Positions 10,635-19,302 of a DNA stretch of 57,027 bases are shown one piece after another. Position 1 is the first letter of the stretch, and each line of letters opens with the position of its first letter. The translations under genes and the position numbers were made by a program. Where the stretch lies: positions 1-57,027 of the forward strand of contig NZ_JAQUVZ010000022.1 of NCBI RefSeq assembly GCF_028693135.1, written 5' to 3'. The DNA is from Methanosarcina sp. (GTDB taxonomy: Archaea > Halobacteriota > Methanosarcinia > Methanosarcinales > Methanosarcinaceae). The notes below the pieces were generated by a model. It had not been told where the DNA came from and did not search any database. It worked only from the letters and a program-made list of their open reading frames with translations.

Positions 10635-11585
10635 TCATATATGTCCGCACTTCTCAAGCCAGGTAAGGGACCTTATCCATTCTCCTTTTGGCTCCCTTGA
10701 GGTGCCAATGACAAGCCGCTTCATATCTCCGAATTCTTCAACCACACCGCGGGCTTCTATGATCTCGCCGGGGAGAGCCTGGCCTGCATAGGTGTGGGTA
10801 TAGGAGAGTACATGGTCGATCTCATCATGTTCTACTTTGTAATAGGAAGGGCTGTCAAAGGCAAAATCAGCGTTTTTGACCTCGGCTTCGATTTTCATTT
10901 TGACAGTGTCTTTTCCCCTCGGTAGAGGCTCTTTGATCTGATCCCACTCCCGCACGAAGAGAAGGTCAAAATAAGTGCCCTCTACCATGCCACGGTTGCC
11001 TTTCCTGGACTCGTGCAGCATGAATTCGTCAAAAGAAATCTCAGGGATTCTTTTCCTGTAGATTCTTTGCCACATATCCTCATCGAGCTCTTTGATAGGG
11101 CCCTCCTGTTGTTTTGCAACGGCTATGGCATCCCTTGCCCTGAACCACATAGGACCGTAAACAACAAAATCGACATCAGAGCTCTCATTTTGCAGACCTG
11201 CAAGCATTGAACCCGTAACTCCCATACTTGTCCTGGGAATTTCTGCCATATCAAGCACCTTTACGATCGCCCTTACCCGGCTGTCGGAATTCACAAGCTC
11301 CGGGATGCAGTCAGAGGGGCGCAGTACCTTCTTTACCTCAGGCTCCGGGACAACGTGCACGTCCTGGACCCATTCAGGCCTGTTTTCTTTCATGAATTCA
11401 AAAGCAGGGCCAAAATCGTATTTTTTGTACCGTTTCCCATTTAACTCCCTCTCCCCGTTTTCATCCGGAACGTAGCGGAGTGTGGCTCTTATTCCATCGG
11501 TACGGAAGTAGTCAGAAACCGCAAAAAGCCAGTCATCTTTTGTAAGAAGAAAATCCCTCAGGCGTGTTTTAAGCATTTGTATCAT
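10635..11585 (-). CDS. Predicted archaeal nucleotidyltransferase-domain protein
   Basis: The centre of this 316-residue protein has GVTGSMLAGLQNESSDVDFVVYG. The GS motif with a D-x-D pair is the signature of the nucleotidyltransferase superfamily (metal-binding aspartates in DVDF). An N-terminal region (LTKDDWLFAVSDYFRTDGIRATLRYVPDENG) and a C-terminal beta region (ALPGEIIEARGVVEEFGDMKRLVIGTS) flank it. It resembles the uncharacterised archaeal group called predicted nucleotidyltransferase (COG1665). The substrate is unknown. It is transcribed toward the dispersed repeat, with no partner gene. A second in-frame ATG at 11576 is possible. Confidence 0.8.
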   Translation of the reverse strand: MIQMLKTRLRDFLLTKDDWLFAVSDYFRTDGIRATLRYVPDENGERELNGKRYKKYDFGPAFEFMKENRPEWVQDVHVVPEPEVKKVLRPSDCIPELVNSDSRVRAIVKVLDMAEIPRTSMGVTGSMLAGLQNESSDVDFVVYGPMWFRARDAIAVAKQQEGPIKELDEDMWQRIYRKRIPEISFDEFMLHESRKGNRGMVEGTYFDLLFVREWDQIKEPLPRGKDTVKMKIEAEVKNADFAFDSPSYYKVEHDEIDHVLSYTHTYAGQALPGEIIEARGVVEEFGDMKRLVIGTSREPKGEWIRSLTWLEKCGHI

Positions 11586-11639
11586 CCCTGGAAAATGTGA
11601 CGAATATTAGGATCTGCTGAAAGTAACCACGGCAGATTG

Positions 11640-11709
11640 ACCTTCAGTAAATTGACCTTCAGTAAATTGACCTTCAGTAAATTAACCTTCAGTAAATTGA
11701 TCTTCAATT
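11640..11709. repeat. 15-bp tandem repeat
   Basis: Four full copies and one partial copy of ACCTTCAGTAAATTG lie upstream of the nucleotidyltransferase gene. Between this and 11984 the region is AT-rich, with no recognisable gene. Confidence 0.85.
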
Positions 11710-11983
11710 AAGAACACTTTTAATTTCAGTTGAGAACACTTTAAAATTACATTACAATGACTTTATAATGACAGTAATAACGAACAACGAACTTAAATAT
11801 GACAGATTAATAACCCTTTAACTGCCAATACTTTAACTGTCATTATTTTAAAATGAATAACATAATAAAATGTATTGTACCATTCATGTATTTAACTATC
11901 AGTATTTTAATTCTTAATTTATGAATAAGAAAATGGAATAATATATACCTGGAGTAATATCTACTGAATGAGTAAAATAAATG

Positions 11984-12042
11984 AACTGAACATTATCGAA
12001 AAAACTGAACATTATCAAAAAAACTGAACATTATCGAAAAAA
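11984..12042. repeat. 19-bp tandem repeat upstream of the M20 amidohydrolase
   Basis: Three copies of AACTGAACATTATCGAAAA end about 45 bases before the TTG start of the amidohydrolase. Confidence 0.85.
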
Positions 12043-12086
12043 TATACGGAATAAGCTGCATATGTAGAAAATCCGAGGTAATACGT

Positions 12087-13310
12087 TTGAGAGATGATCC
12101 GAGTGCAGAAGCGCTTGAAGCCTGGATTATCCGGCTGAGGCGAGAATTTCATCGATACCCCGAACTCAGTTTCGAAGAATATGAAACCCAGGAACGAATC
12201 CTGAAAATCCTTGGAGAACTGGGAATCGAAGCCAGGAAGATTGCGGATACTGGCGTGCTTGTAAGTATCCGGGGCACATTGCCTGGTCCCTGCATTGCCC
12301 TTCGTACGGACATGGACGGGTTGCAGGTACAGGAAGAGGCGGGAGAAAGGAACGGGGACTATATCTCCAGGAATGAGGGAATTATGCACGCCTGCGGGCA
12401 CGACGGGCATATGGCAATGATTTTTGGAGCTGCCCGGCTCTTTTTAGAAAACAGAGACTTTCCAGGGGAAGTTCGCCTGATCTTCCAGCCGGCAGAAGAG
12501 ATCCCTCCCGGTGGTTCGGAGAGGGTTATTGCCGAAGGAGGGCTTGAGGGCGTGGATGCAGTCATCGGCATGCACCTCTTTACCCACCATGAATCAGGCA
12601 GTGTGGGTTTCCGTCCCGGACCGTTTATGGCAAGCACCAACCGTTTTGAAGTCATCTTTAAAGGAAAAGGAGGCCATATCTCATTACCTGAAAGATGCAT
12701 TGATACCGTCAGGATGGCAACTGACTTCATAATCAGCATCTACCCTGCCCTGCAAGCGAACCTCGAGCCTGAAAGGTACGTCCTGGGTGTGGGCAGGATC
12801 CAGGGAGGAGCCCAGTTTAACAGGACCCCGGACACTGTCGAAATCCTTGGGAGCTATAGGACCTTTGACAACGAGACCACGGAGATCATCGACAGGACAA
12901 TAAAGGGCTGTCTGGACGAAGTCATGGGAAAATATGTAAAAGCAGGAGAAGAGTTTTCGGGTTTTCCTGCCTATGATCTCGACATCTACCACGGATATCC
13001 TGTCCTGGTCAATGATCCCGTATTCACCGAAGCTGCGCATTCAAAACTGAAGGAAAGTTTCCCGGAACTTGTACTCTACCCGGAAATGGAAAAGACCTTT
13101 GCCGCCGAAGACTTTGCAAGCTACCTGCAAAAAGTGCCCGGAATCTTCCTCTCCCTGGGCACCCGGAATCCCGAAAAAGGAATCCTGGAAATCAATCACT
13201 CTTGCCGGTTTGACATTGATGAAGAGATCCTCCTGACGGGTACAAAGATCTTTCATACCCTTGCCCTTGACTTCTTGAAAAATCCGGCTAGGTACCTGGG
13301 AACCGCCTGA
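12087..13310 (+). CDS. M20-family amidohydrolase (N-acyl amino acid / hippurate hydrolase type)
   Basis: A zinc-dependent amidohydrolase that removes acyl groups from N-acyl amino acids or similar amides in the cytosol. The 407 residues have the family layout: REFHRYPELSFEEYET near the N-terminus, RTDMDGLQVQE, the metal motif HACGHDGHMAM (near residue 105), PAEEIPPGG, GMHLFTHHESGSVG, and AAEDFASYLQKVPG near the C-terminus. The start is TTG, with GAGGT eight bases upstream; the nearby ATG at 12094 is out of frame. A GNAT acetyltransferase follows after 145 bases, and the two could act on related acylated compounds, but this is only inference. The natural substrate cannot be told. Confidence 0.92.
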   Translation: MRDDPSAEALEAWIIRLRREFHRYPELSFEEYETQERILKILGELGIEARKIADTGVLVSIRGTLPGPCIALRTDMDGLQVQEEAGERNGDYISRNEGIMHACGHDGHMAMIFGAARLFLENRDFPGEVRLIFQPAEEIPPGGSERVIAEGGLEGVDAVIGMHLFTHHESGSVGFRPGPFMASTNRFEVIFKGKGGHISLPERCIDTVRMATDFIISIYPALQANLEPERYVLGVGRIQGGAQFNRTPDTVEILGSYRTFDNETTEIIDRTIKGCLDEVMGKYVKAGEEFSGFPAYDLDIYHGYPVLVNDPVFTEAAHSKLKESFPELVLYPEMEKTFAAEDFASYLQKVPGIFLSLGTRNPEKGILEINHSCRFDIDEEILLTGTKIFHTLALDFLKNPARYLGTA

Positions 13311-13455
13311 AAATCCTGCAAACTGACCGGAATAGAAGGACAAATGGAACGGTAGAACCTGCCTGAAGGGCCAGCGCCGACAGACAAAAACCGGAAGAAA
13401 AGAATACCAGGAAAGCTGAACAGGAAACAGGAATGCTGCACGCCTGCAGGAGATA

Positions 13456-13899
13456 ATGCACATGATAATCCAGAGGTACGACGAGTCCAGAAAAGAAGAG
13501 GTCAGGGACGTTGTCCTTGAAGTCCTGCTTGAACACGGCTTTGAGTACGACAGGCTTAAAGATTCGGACCTGAAAGACATCAAAGGTTACTATTTTGCAA
13601 AAGGAGGCACCTTTTTTGTAGGCCTGGCCGATGGCAGAGTAGTGGGCACTGCAGGAGTCCGTAAACTTGATGGGAACCTCTGTGAAATCAGGCGCATCTA
13701 CCTTAAAAAGGGCTTCAGAGGCAAAGGTAATGGAAAAAAGCTTTTTCTGGCAGCTCTGGATTTTGCCGGAAAAAACTGTTCAGGTGCCGTGCTCAAAACC
13801 GATTCGACCCTTAAAAAAGCGATAGGCATGTATCTTAAGCACGGTTTTACTTTTGTAAAAGAAGAAGAAGGATACCTGTACTATGAGAAACGGTTTTAA
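13456..13899 (+). CDS. GNAT-family N-acetyltransferase
   Basis: The 147 residues carry the GNAT core: GLADGRVVGTAGVRKLDGNLCEIRRIYLKKGFRGKGNGKKLFLAAL, in which the R-x-x-G-x-G acetyl-CoA loop reads RGKGNGK. A late YLKHGFTFVKEEEGYLYYEK strand ends the fold. It transfers an acetyl group from acetyl-CoA to an unknown amine. The ATG at 13456 has AGGAGA eight bases upstream. It follows the amidohydrolase on the same strand and converges on the GH15 gene. Confidence 0.85.
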   Translation: MHMIIQRYDESRKEEVRDVVLEVLLEHGFEYDRLKDSDLKDIKGYYFAKGGTFFVGLADGRVVGTAGVRKLDGNLCEIRRIYLKKGFRGKGNGKKLFLAALDFAGKNCSGAVLKTDSTLKKAIGMYLKHGFTFVKEEEGYLYYEKRF

Positions 13900-13942
13900 C
13901 ATAAGCTGATTTTGTATACTTTTGTATTGAAACCGTGTTGCA

Positions 13943-13982
13943 GAAACCGTTTTACAGAAACGGATCTAAAATAAACGGTTTC
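13943..13982. terminator. Perfect 10-bp inverted repeat between convergent genes
   Basis: GAAACCGTTT (13943-13952) and AAACGGTTTC (13973-13982) pair perfectly across a 20-base loop that contains a further GAAACGG. It may terminate the GNAT and GH15 transcripts from both sides. Confidence 0.45.
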
Positions 13983-14067
13983 ATCAACAAGCACGGGTTT
14001 TTCATTTAACTTTTTTACGTTTTCATTTAATTCCTGAACATTCTCGTTTGATTTTCGAAATTGATTT

Positions 14068-16086
14068 TTATTTTGCCGGTAAACTGCATGACCCACCTTC
14101 TCTTTTCTCAAGAGCCTGCAGATACTCCAGCACAGCAAGCACAAAAGCTGAGTGAGACCAGGCAAGCGGTAGGACCGAAAGAGGCCTGCCTTTATCGTCC
14201 ACCTGTTCGGACATAAGGCCTGTCGGGTGGGTATGAGCTGCACACCACTCAAGAAGCTCAAGAGCCCTTTTCAGGTTCCCTGTTGCAGAGTGCCACTGGG
14301 ACAACCAGAGAGTACAGATTATCCAGCTGTTCATGTAACCGTAGTAATTGTCATTGAGATATCGGGCGATTCCGCCTGAGGGTCGGATGAGTTCGCTTTC
14401 AATTGCCTCCATTGTGCGGACGACTTTGGGATCATCAGGCGGGAGAAGCCCGAAGTACCAGACTGCAAACACCGAAGAGTCCAGGGTCGGGTCGTCGAGG
14501 GAACGCCGGAACCGCTTTAGTTCCTTATCGTAGAGCTTTTCCAGGACCGCCTGCTTAACACGGTTTGCGGCTTCCCCCCAGACGTCTGCGTTGTCATAAT
14601 CTCCAAGAGAACGGGAGAGTTCACATGCTCCGTAGAGACCGGCATAGACAGTGCAGGCGCTGTAGGTATGCACACCTTTTCGCTCTTCCCAGAGGTCAAA
14701 GCTTGAAATGGGAAGGTTTGTTTCTCTGTCCAGGGCTTTTGTAAGGTAATTGGCTGCGGGAAGGACAAGCCCTCTGTAATACCTGCCTGTAGTCCACACA
14801 CTCCTTTCAAGCTCCCAGTTGTTGTAGAGGGCATAGAGGGGAAGCCCTGTTTCATCAATCTGGATCATGGGAACAGGATGCCAGGTGCTCCCGAAATCTC
14901 CAGCAGGGGTATACTTGTGAAGAAAGTTGCCTCTATGTGTGATGGTTCTGGAGAAAAACTCAAATATCTCCGTACTCAGGTGGTGGTACCGCGCTCTATC
15001 AAGCGCAAGGCAGACCCAGGCTGCGTCTCTGGGCCAGCAGTAGGAGTAGAGGTCTGCCCCAAACTGCTTTATATCCGAGTCGCAGGAAGCAATCACCGAA
15101 CCCGTGATATCCATGTGGGCGACAACTGTAAGGAGGCTGCGGTAAAAACACTTTGAGACGCTTTCCGGAAGCTGCGGCATCCAGGCATACTCAGAGAGGA
15201 CGGACACCCTCTCGACAAAAGAATTCCAGAAATTGAAGCTATGGTGAAAAAGAGCACTTCTTCCGGCTGCCTTTACCCTTTTATGGATCTTGAGCACATT
15301 GCAGTACTTTTTTCCAAAAACGATCCAGAAATGTACCCTTGTTGACTCTCCGGCTTTCAGCTCAGGCAGGGTCCAGCCTAGAGTGGAATCTACCGAGCCG
15401 TGAGCTACGGGGTTTCCACTGAGACTTGCATCATCTTCCATGTCTTTCCAGGTGCCTTCAAGCCCTTTCCACTCTGCAGTCCCTACCGCATGCTGGTCAA
15501 AGGGAGGGTCACTCGCATGCAGGAAATAGCGGTCGCGCTTGTAGTGGATAAGGGTCTGTTTATCAATTACAGCGGTTTCTCCGATCTTGTTTTCAAGGAT
15601 CCGGTAGTTCTGGTTGGAAAAAAGACGCAGGTGCCTGGGAGAATTCGAGATATTTTTTACTTCATAGGTCCTGTAGAAAATGTTTACCGACGGATGGACG
15701 GTTTCCCATACCGTAATTTTGAGCCCGAGCTCAGGGTTTTCGAATACAGTCTCCCCTATATTTGAAGTAACTTCCATACAGATTTCAGGCATTTTTCCAT
15801 TAGCCGGATCTTCTTTTTTTGTTTCGTTTTCCTCCTGTGTCCCTGAGATCTCAAGTACCCGGCTGCAGAAATTTTCTTCGAAATCTGATTTATACCGCTG
15901 CCGGATCTTCCAGTTTTCAAGCCAGCTGCAGTAAAGGGAATCGAGGTCACATACACCGACCCTTATCGAGTTTCCGTGATTCTCGAGCCCTACATATGGG
16001 AAATAGATATCCCTTATAGTCCCGGTCTCATCTTCACAAATCAGGATTTTTCCATTTCCGAAAATCAGCGGCCTAATTCCGGACAC
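14068..16086 (-). CDS. Glycoside hydrolase family 15 (glucoamylase-like) protein
   Basis: GH15 enzymes release glucose from alpha-glucans, or split trehalose-type sugars, by inversion. The N-terminal beta-sandwich begins RPLIFGNGKILICEDETG and the (alpha/alpha)6 barrel follows from about residue 300. Barrel motifs include YSYCWPRDAAWVCLALDRA, SFDLWEERKGVHTYSACTV (acid Glu region), and PLAWSHSAFVLAVLEYLQ. Length (672) is normal for archaeal members. No signal peptide is visible, so it likely acts on cytosolic glycogen-like polymer. The start is unclear: GTG at 16086 overlaps the SD GGAGG, whereas ATT at 16077 lies 8 bases after it and aligns with the expected first residue before RPL. Confidence 0.92.
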   Translation of the reverse strand: MSGIRPLIFGNGKILICEDETGTIRDIYFPYVGLENHGNSIRVGVCDLDSLYCSWLENWKIRQRYKSDFEENFCSRVLEISGTQEENETKKEDPANGKMPEICMEVTSNIGETVFENPELGLKITVWETVHPSVNIFYRTYEVKNISNSPRHLRLFSNQNYRILENKIGETAVIDKQTLIHYKRDRYFLHASDPPFDQHAVGTAEWKGLEGTWKDMEDDASLSGNPVAHGSVDSTLGWTLPELKAGESTRVHFWIVFGKKYCNVLKIHKRVKAAGRSALFHHSFNFWNSFVERVSVLSEYAWMPQLPESVSKCFYRSLLTVVAHMDITGSVIASCDSDIKQFGADLYSYCWPRDAAWVCLALDRARYHHLSTEIFEFFSRTITHRGNFLHKYTPAGDFGSTWHPVPMIQIDETGLPLYALYNNWELERSVWTTGRYYRGLVLPAANYLTKALDRETNLPISSFDLWEERKGVHTYSACTVYAGLYGACELSRSLGDYDNADVWGEAANRVKQAVLEKLYDKELKRFRRSLDDPTLDSSVFAVWYFGLLPPDDPKVVRTMEAIESELIRPSGGIARYLNDNYYGYMNSWIICTLWLSQWHSATGNLKRALELLEWCAAHTHPTGLMSEQVDDKGRPLSVLPLAWSHSAFVLAVLEYLQALEKREGGSCSLPAK

Positions 16087-16115
16087 CTCCTACTCTATTT
16101 TCTATTATTTCGTTT

Positions 16116-16170
16116 TCGATTCTGTAATTTTTAATTCGATTCTGTAATTTCTAATTCTATTCTGTATCCT
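16116..16170. repeat. 20-bp tandem repeat upstream of GH15
   Basis: Nearly three copies of TCGATTCTGTAATTTTTAAT lie about 30 bases upstream of the GH15 start, where its promoter would be expected. Confidence 0.8.
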
Positions 16171-16860
16171 TCCTTGATCAAGTTATATTTATGAGAAATC
16201 AACGCAAACCTGATATGGGTTATGGTTTACCCGGATAACTATACCTTACTTTTAGAGCTTAATATTCTTTTTTGATCCTGAAATATAAATAAACCTGTAC
16301 CATCCTCTAATAAACCTTTATCATCCCGGATCAAGAATTCATAAATCCTCTGCAGGAAACCCGTTAAATTTTTAGATTTAGCGAATAGTTAACTAAAGCT
16401 GAACCATTTTACAGCTATTTCTGTAAAGGTTGAACTGTTTTTAATATTCTACCGGTGTGCTGAGCATGCTCAGGTTTTAAGTTTGAAAAGTAAAGTTTTT
16501 GTCTCAGATGGTCAGTGAAATCAGATCAATTTTTGAACTGAAATTCCTATAAGAATTGAATTTGTCGCTGAGATATTTAAGAGGAAGGACCGATCTGTGA
16601 ACATAACAACTTTAGGTTTAAAAACTGTCTTCCCCAGGGGCAACAGTGCAAAATAATTTGGATTCCAAATATCAGGGATGAAAAAGCATGCATTTAACGT
16701 ATATTATTTTTGGAAATATTGCATGTCCAGCATGTTGAATTTTATTTTATTTCTTACTAATAATATTTACTCTCGTCATACGAAAGTTTATATTTAGTTG
16801 TGTTCTTGTTAGTATGGCTTATAAAAACTAAGTCTTTAAAGAAAGTATCCACATACAAAA
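16171..16860. other. Gene-free region before the zinc-ribbon gene
   Basis: This is AT-rich DNA with no recognisable gene. Possible TATA elements (TTTATATTTA near 16788, TATAAAAA near 16822) precede the small zinc-ribbon reading frame. Confidence 0.5.
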
Positions 16861-17031
16861 ATGTGCGTGTTTACTATGGTTTACGTAAAAAAAATATGTC
16901 CCGTTTGCGGGAAAGAATTCTTTGTCCTCAAGAGTGCAGAGGAAAAGGCAGTATACTGTACTCTGGCTTGCCTGGCAACAGCCCAGGATAAGTTTGAACG
17001 CAGAGGCAGAGCTTTATCAGGCTTTAGCTAA
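16861..17031 (+). CDS. Small zinc-ribbon protein (56 residues)
   Basis: This short frame reads MCVFTMVYVKKICPVCGKEF, then a central VLKSAEEKAVYCTLACLATA, and ends RRGRALSGFS. CPVCG (residues 13-17) and CTLAC (33-37) make two C-x2-C/C-x3-C knuckles about 16 residues apart, enough for one zinc site. Such small proteins usually bind nucleic acid or another protein; no specific role can be given. It could also begin at the second methionine (16876). No convincing SD is seen for either start. The paired cysteines at the right spacing make it unlikely to be a chance frame. Confidence 0.7.
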   Translation: MCVFTMVYVKKICPVCGKEFFVLKSAEEKAVYCTLACLATAQDKFERRGRALSGFS

Positions 17032-17126
17032 ACACTCTTATTACAGGCAAAAGAACTCCGAAAACTGAAAGGAAAACACCCCGAGAGAAGGGAACGTTTT
17101 CCGTCTCTTTTTATTTTTAAAAGCTT

Positions 17127-17756
17127 TTATTTTCCAGCGATTTTCTTTGCAATCTGAGTTACGTGCCTTCCCTGGTAACGGGCCATTGCAAGTTCATTTT
17201 CTGACGGCTGGCGGCTCCCATCTCCTCCGGCAATTGTTGAAGCTCCATATGGGCTGCCGCCTGTAATTTCATCCATTCTAGTCTGCCTCTTTTCAGCATA
17301 CGGTAAGCCCACTATGATCATTCCGAGGTGAAGAAGGGTAACATGAAACGTGAGGATAGTTGATTCCTGCCCCCCATGCTGGGTTCCACTGGACGTGAAA
17401 ACACTTCCTACCTTCCCTACAAAGGCATCCCTGTTCCACAGGCCTCCGAGACCGTCAAGGACTGCACGCATCTGGGCAGTCATCATCCCGTAGCGCGTAG
17501 GAGTTCCGAATATCAATGCATCGGCTCCAGCCAGTACATCTTCATACATGTCCCGGGTCAGGACAGGAATATGAGCAAAGAGCTTTTTAGTCTCTATTGC
17601 CCCCATTTTTTCAAGAATTTCATCCGTCAATGTTTCAGGAACCTGGTAAATCTCTACCTCAGCCCCTTCGACTTCCTTTGCTCCTGCAGCGACAGCTTCT
17701 GCCATCCTGTAGATGTGCCCGTACATACTGTAGAATATTATATTTACCTTAACCAT
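17127..17756 (-). CDS. wrbA: WrbA-type NAD(P)H:quinone oxidoreductase (flavodoxin fold)
   Basis: WrbA is an FMN-binding tetramer that reduces quinones by two electrons and is linked to oxidative stress. The 209 residues are the normal length. The FMN phosphate loop reads IIFYSMYGHIYRMAEAV, and further family motifs are GTPTRYGMMTAQMRA and SGTQHGGQESTILTFH. The C-terminus (GGSPYGASTIAGGDGSRQPSENE) is typical. The ATG follows GAGGGGG. The gene is divergent from a glycosyltransferase across an intergenic region that carries a 20-bp repeat array. In methanogens WrbA is reported to be active with NADH, but this was not tested here. Confidence 0.95.
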   Translation of the reverse strand: MVKVNIIFYSMYGHIYRMAEAVAAGAKEVEGAEVEIYQVPETLTDEILEKMGAIETKKLFAHIPVLTRDMYEDVLAGADALIFGTPTRYGMMTAQMRAVLDGLGGLWNRDAFVGKVGSVFTSSGTQHGGQESTILTFHVTLLHLGMIIVGLPYAEKRQTRMDEITGGSPYGASTIAGGDGSRQPSENELAMARYQGRHVTQIAKKIAGK

Positions 17757-17900
17757 TCGACCCCCTCTGTCAAAAAATAGTTAAATATGTTCCCAGGTTG
17801 TTTGAGTTCCAAACATTAAACTTTTTCAGCTTACAAAATGTGCTGAAATGAATTGTGAGTTCCGGAGCAATCCAAACTCCCCCCCTTAAAAAAGTTTTCT

Positions 17901-18010
17901 GATACATTATATAGCTTGTTATCATAAGTTATATCCTGTTAACATAAGTTATATCTTGTTAACATAAGTTATATCTTGTTAACAGAAGCTATTTATTGTT
18001 AATAGAAGTC
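17901..18010. repeat. 20-bp tandem repeat in the wrbA / glycosyltransferase divergent region
   Basis: Five and a half copies with a period of exactly 20 bases. The best unit is AACATAAGTTATATCTTGTT (17941, 17961); outer copies are degenerate. It lies between two divergent genes and contains TATA-like sequence in each unit. Confidence 0.85.
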
Positions 18011-18165
18011 CGGCTCCTTTTATTTGCTTTATTTTCCATCCCCCTTGTCCCTGTTTCAAACCGCACGGTATTAAAGAACACTGTAAAAAATATGCTGGGG
18101 AAGTAACTCCTGATAAATGTGAGGTATCAAAATAGTTATTAAGAGATATGCTGTATTAGCTGGGC

Positions 18166-19293
18166 ATGCCCTCTCTTTCTATTGTAATGCCTTCCATGAA
18201 TGAGGAAGAAACTATTCGTATTTGCATACAGAAAGCCCAGACCATATTCCAAAAATATGGCATTGAGGGGGAAATTATTATTGCTGACAATTCTTCGGAT
18301 AAAACCGCAGAGATTGCAGCATCCATGGGTGCAAAGGTTATAGGCCCGATAAAAGGTTATGGGAATGCCTATCTCAAAGGGCTAGCCGAAGCGAAGGGTG
18401 ATTATATTGCTATTGCAGATGCAGACAACACATATGATCTCCTTGAGCTGGATAAATTTCTGGACCCCCTTATGGCAGGGGAAGCAGATTTCATAATGGG
18501 TTCCCGACTCAAGGGTGAAATCAAAAAAGGGGCTATGCCCTGGCTGCACCAGTATATTGGCAACCCTATCCTGACCGGCATGCTCAATTTCCTGTTCAAA
18601 ACAAAAATTTCGGATGCACACTGTGGGATGAGGGCTTTTACTAAAGAAGCCCTTGAAAAAATGAACCTTAAAACTCACGGCATGGAACTTGCGTCCGAGA
18701 TGATAATTGAAGCTGCAAGATGCGGGCTGAGGATTACAGAAGTCCCCATAACCTATTACTCACGCAGAGCTCCCTCCAAGCTGCGCTCTTTTCAGGATGG
18801 CTGGCGGCATGTAAGGTTTATGATGCTATACCGTCCAGTCCCTTTCCTCTATCTTCCCGGAGCTTTTGTGTTTATTCTGGGTTTTCTCATAACCGTCTCT
18901 CTTCTTTTTACGGAAAGTGCTGCATATAACCGGTTGCACTCCTTTATTTTGGGCAGCATGCTCTTAATCATTGGAGGGCAAATCCTGGCTACTGGTGGAT
19001 ATATGAAGACCTATGGCATGATCCACGGCATGTACCGGGATGACAGAAAAGGTAAGAAGCTGCTTAGTTACCATTCCCTTGAAAAAGAACTGCTCGGAGG
19101 CTCCCTTATCCTGGGCTCAGGGCTTGTTCTTGGGCTGAAAGTCACCTATACCTGGATCAGTTCCGGATATGGCTCCCTTGAAGAAGTAGAATCCGCAGTT
19201 ATTTCAATGGTTCTTGCAGCAGTTGGGCTCCAGCTGATTTTTTCTGCAATCTTCGTAAGCGTAATGCTCCTCGAAGTTGATACTGATTGGTAA
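18166..19293 (+). CDS. Family 2 glycosyltransferase with C-terminal membrane segments
   Basis: A GT-A fold enzyme of the dolichyl-phosphate glucose/mannose synthase type. Seen: SIVMPSMNEEETI at the start, ADNSSDKT, the metal-binding DADNTYD (about residue 84), SRLKGEIKKGAMP, and the acceptor region DAHCGMRAFTKEAL. After about residue 220 come four hydrophobic segments, so it is membrane-anchored with the catalytic domain in the cytosol. It probably loads a sugar onto a polyprenyl phosphate for surface glycan or glycolipid assembly. The next glycosyltransferase begins 9 bases after its stop, so the two form an operon. The SD is weak. Confidence 0.92.
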   Translation: MPSLSIVMPSMNEEETIRICIQKAQTIFQKYGIEGEIIIADNSSDKTAEIAASMGAKVIGPIKGYGNAYLKGLAEAKGDYIAIADADNTYDLLELDKFLDPLMAGEADFIMGSRLKGEIKKGAMPWLHQYIGNPILTGMLNFLFKTKISDAHCGMRAFTKEALEKMNLKTHGMELASEMIIEAARCGLRITEVPITYYSRRAPSKLRSFQDGWRHVRFMMLYRPVPFLYLPGAFVFILGFLITVSLLFTESAAYNRLHSFILGSMLLIIGGQILATGGYMKTYGMIHGMYRDDRKGKKLLSYHSLEKELLGGSLILGSGLVLGLKVTYTWISSGYGSLEEVESAVISMVLAAVGLQLIFSAIFVSVMLLEVDTDW

Positions 19294-19302
19294 AGTGATT
19301 AA

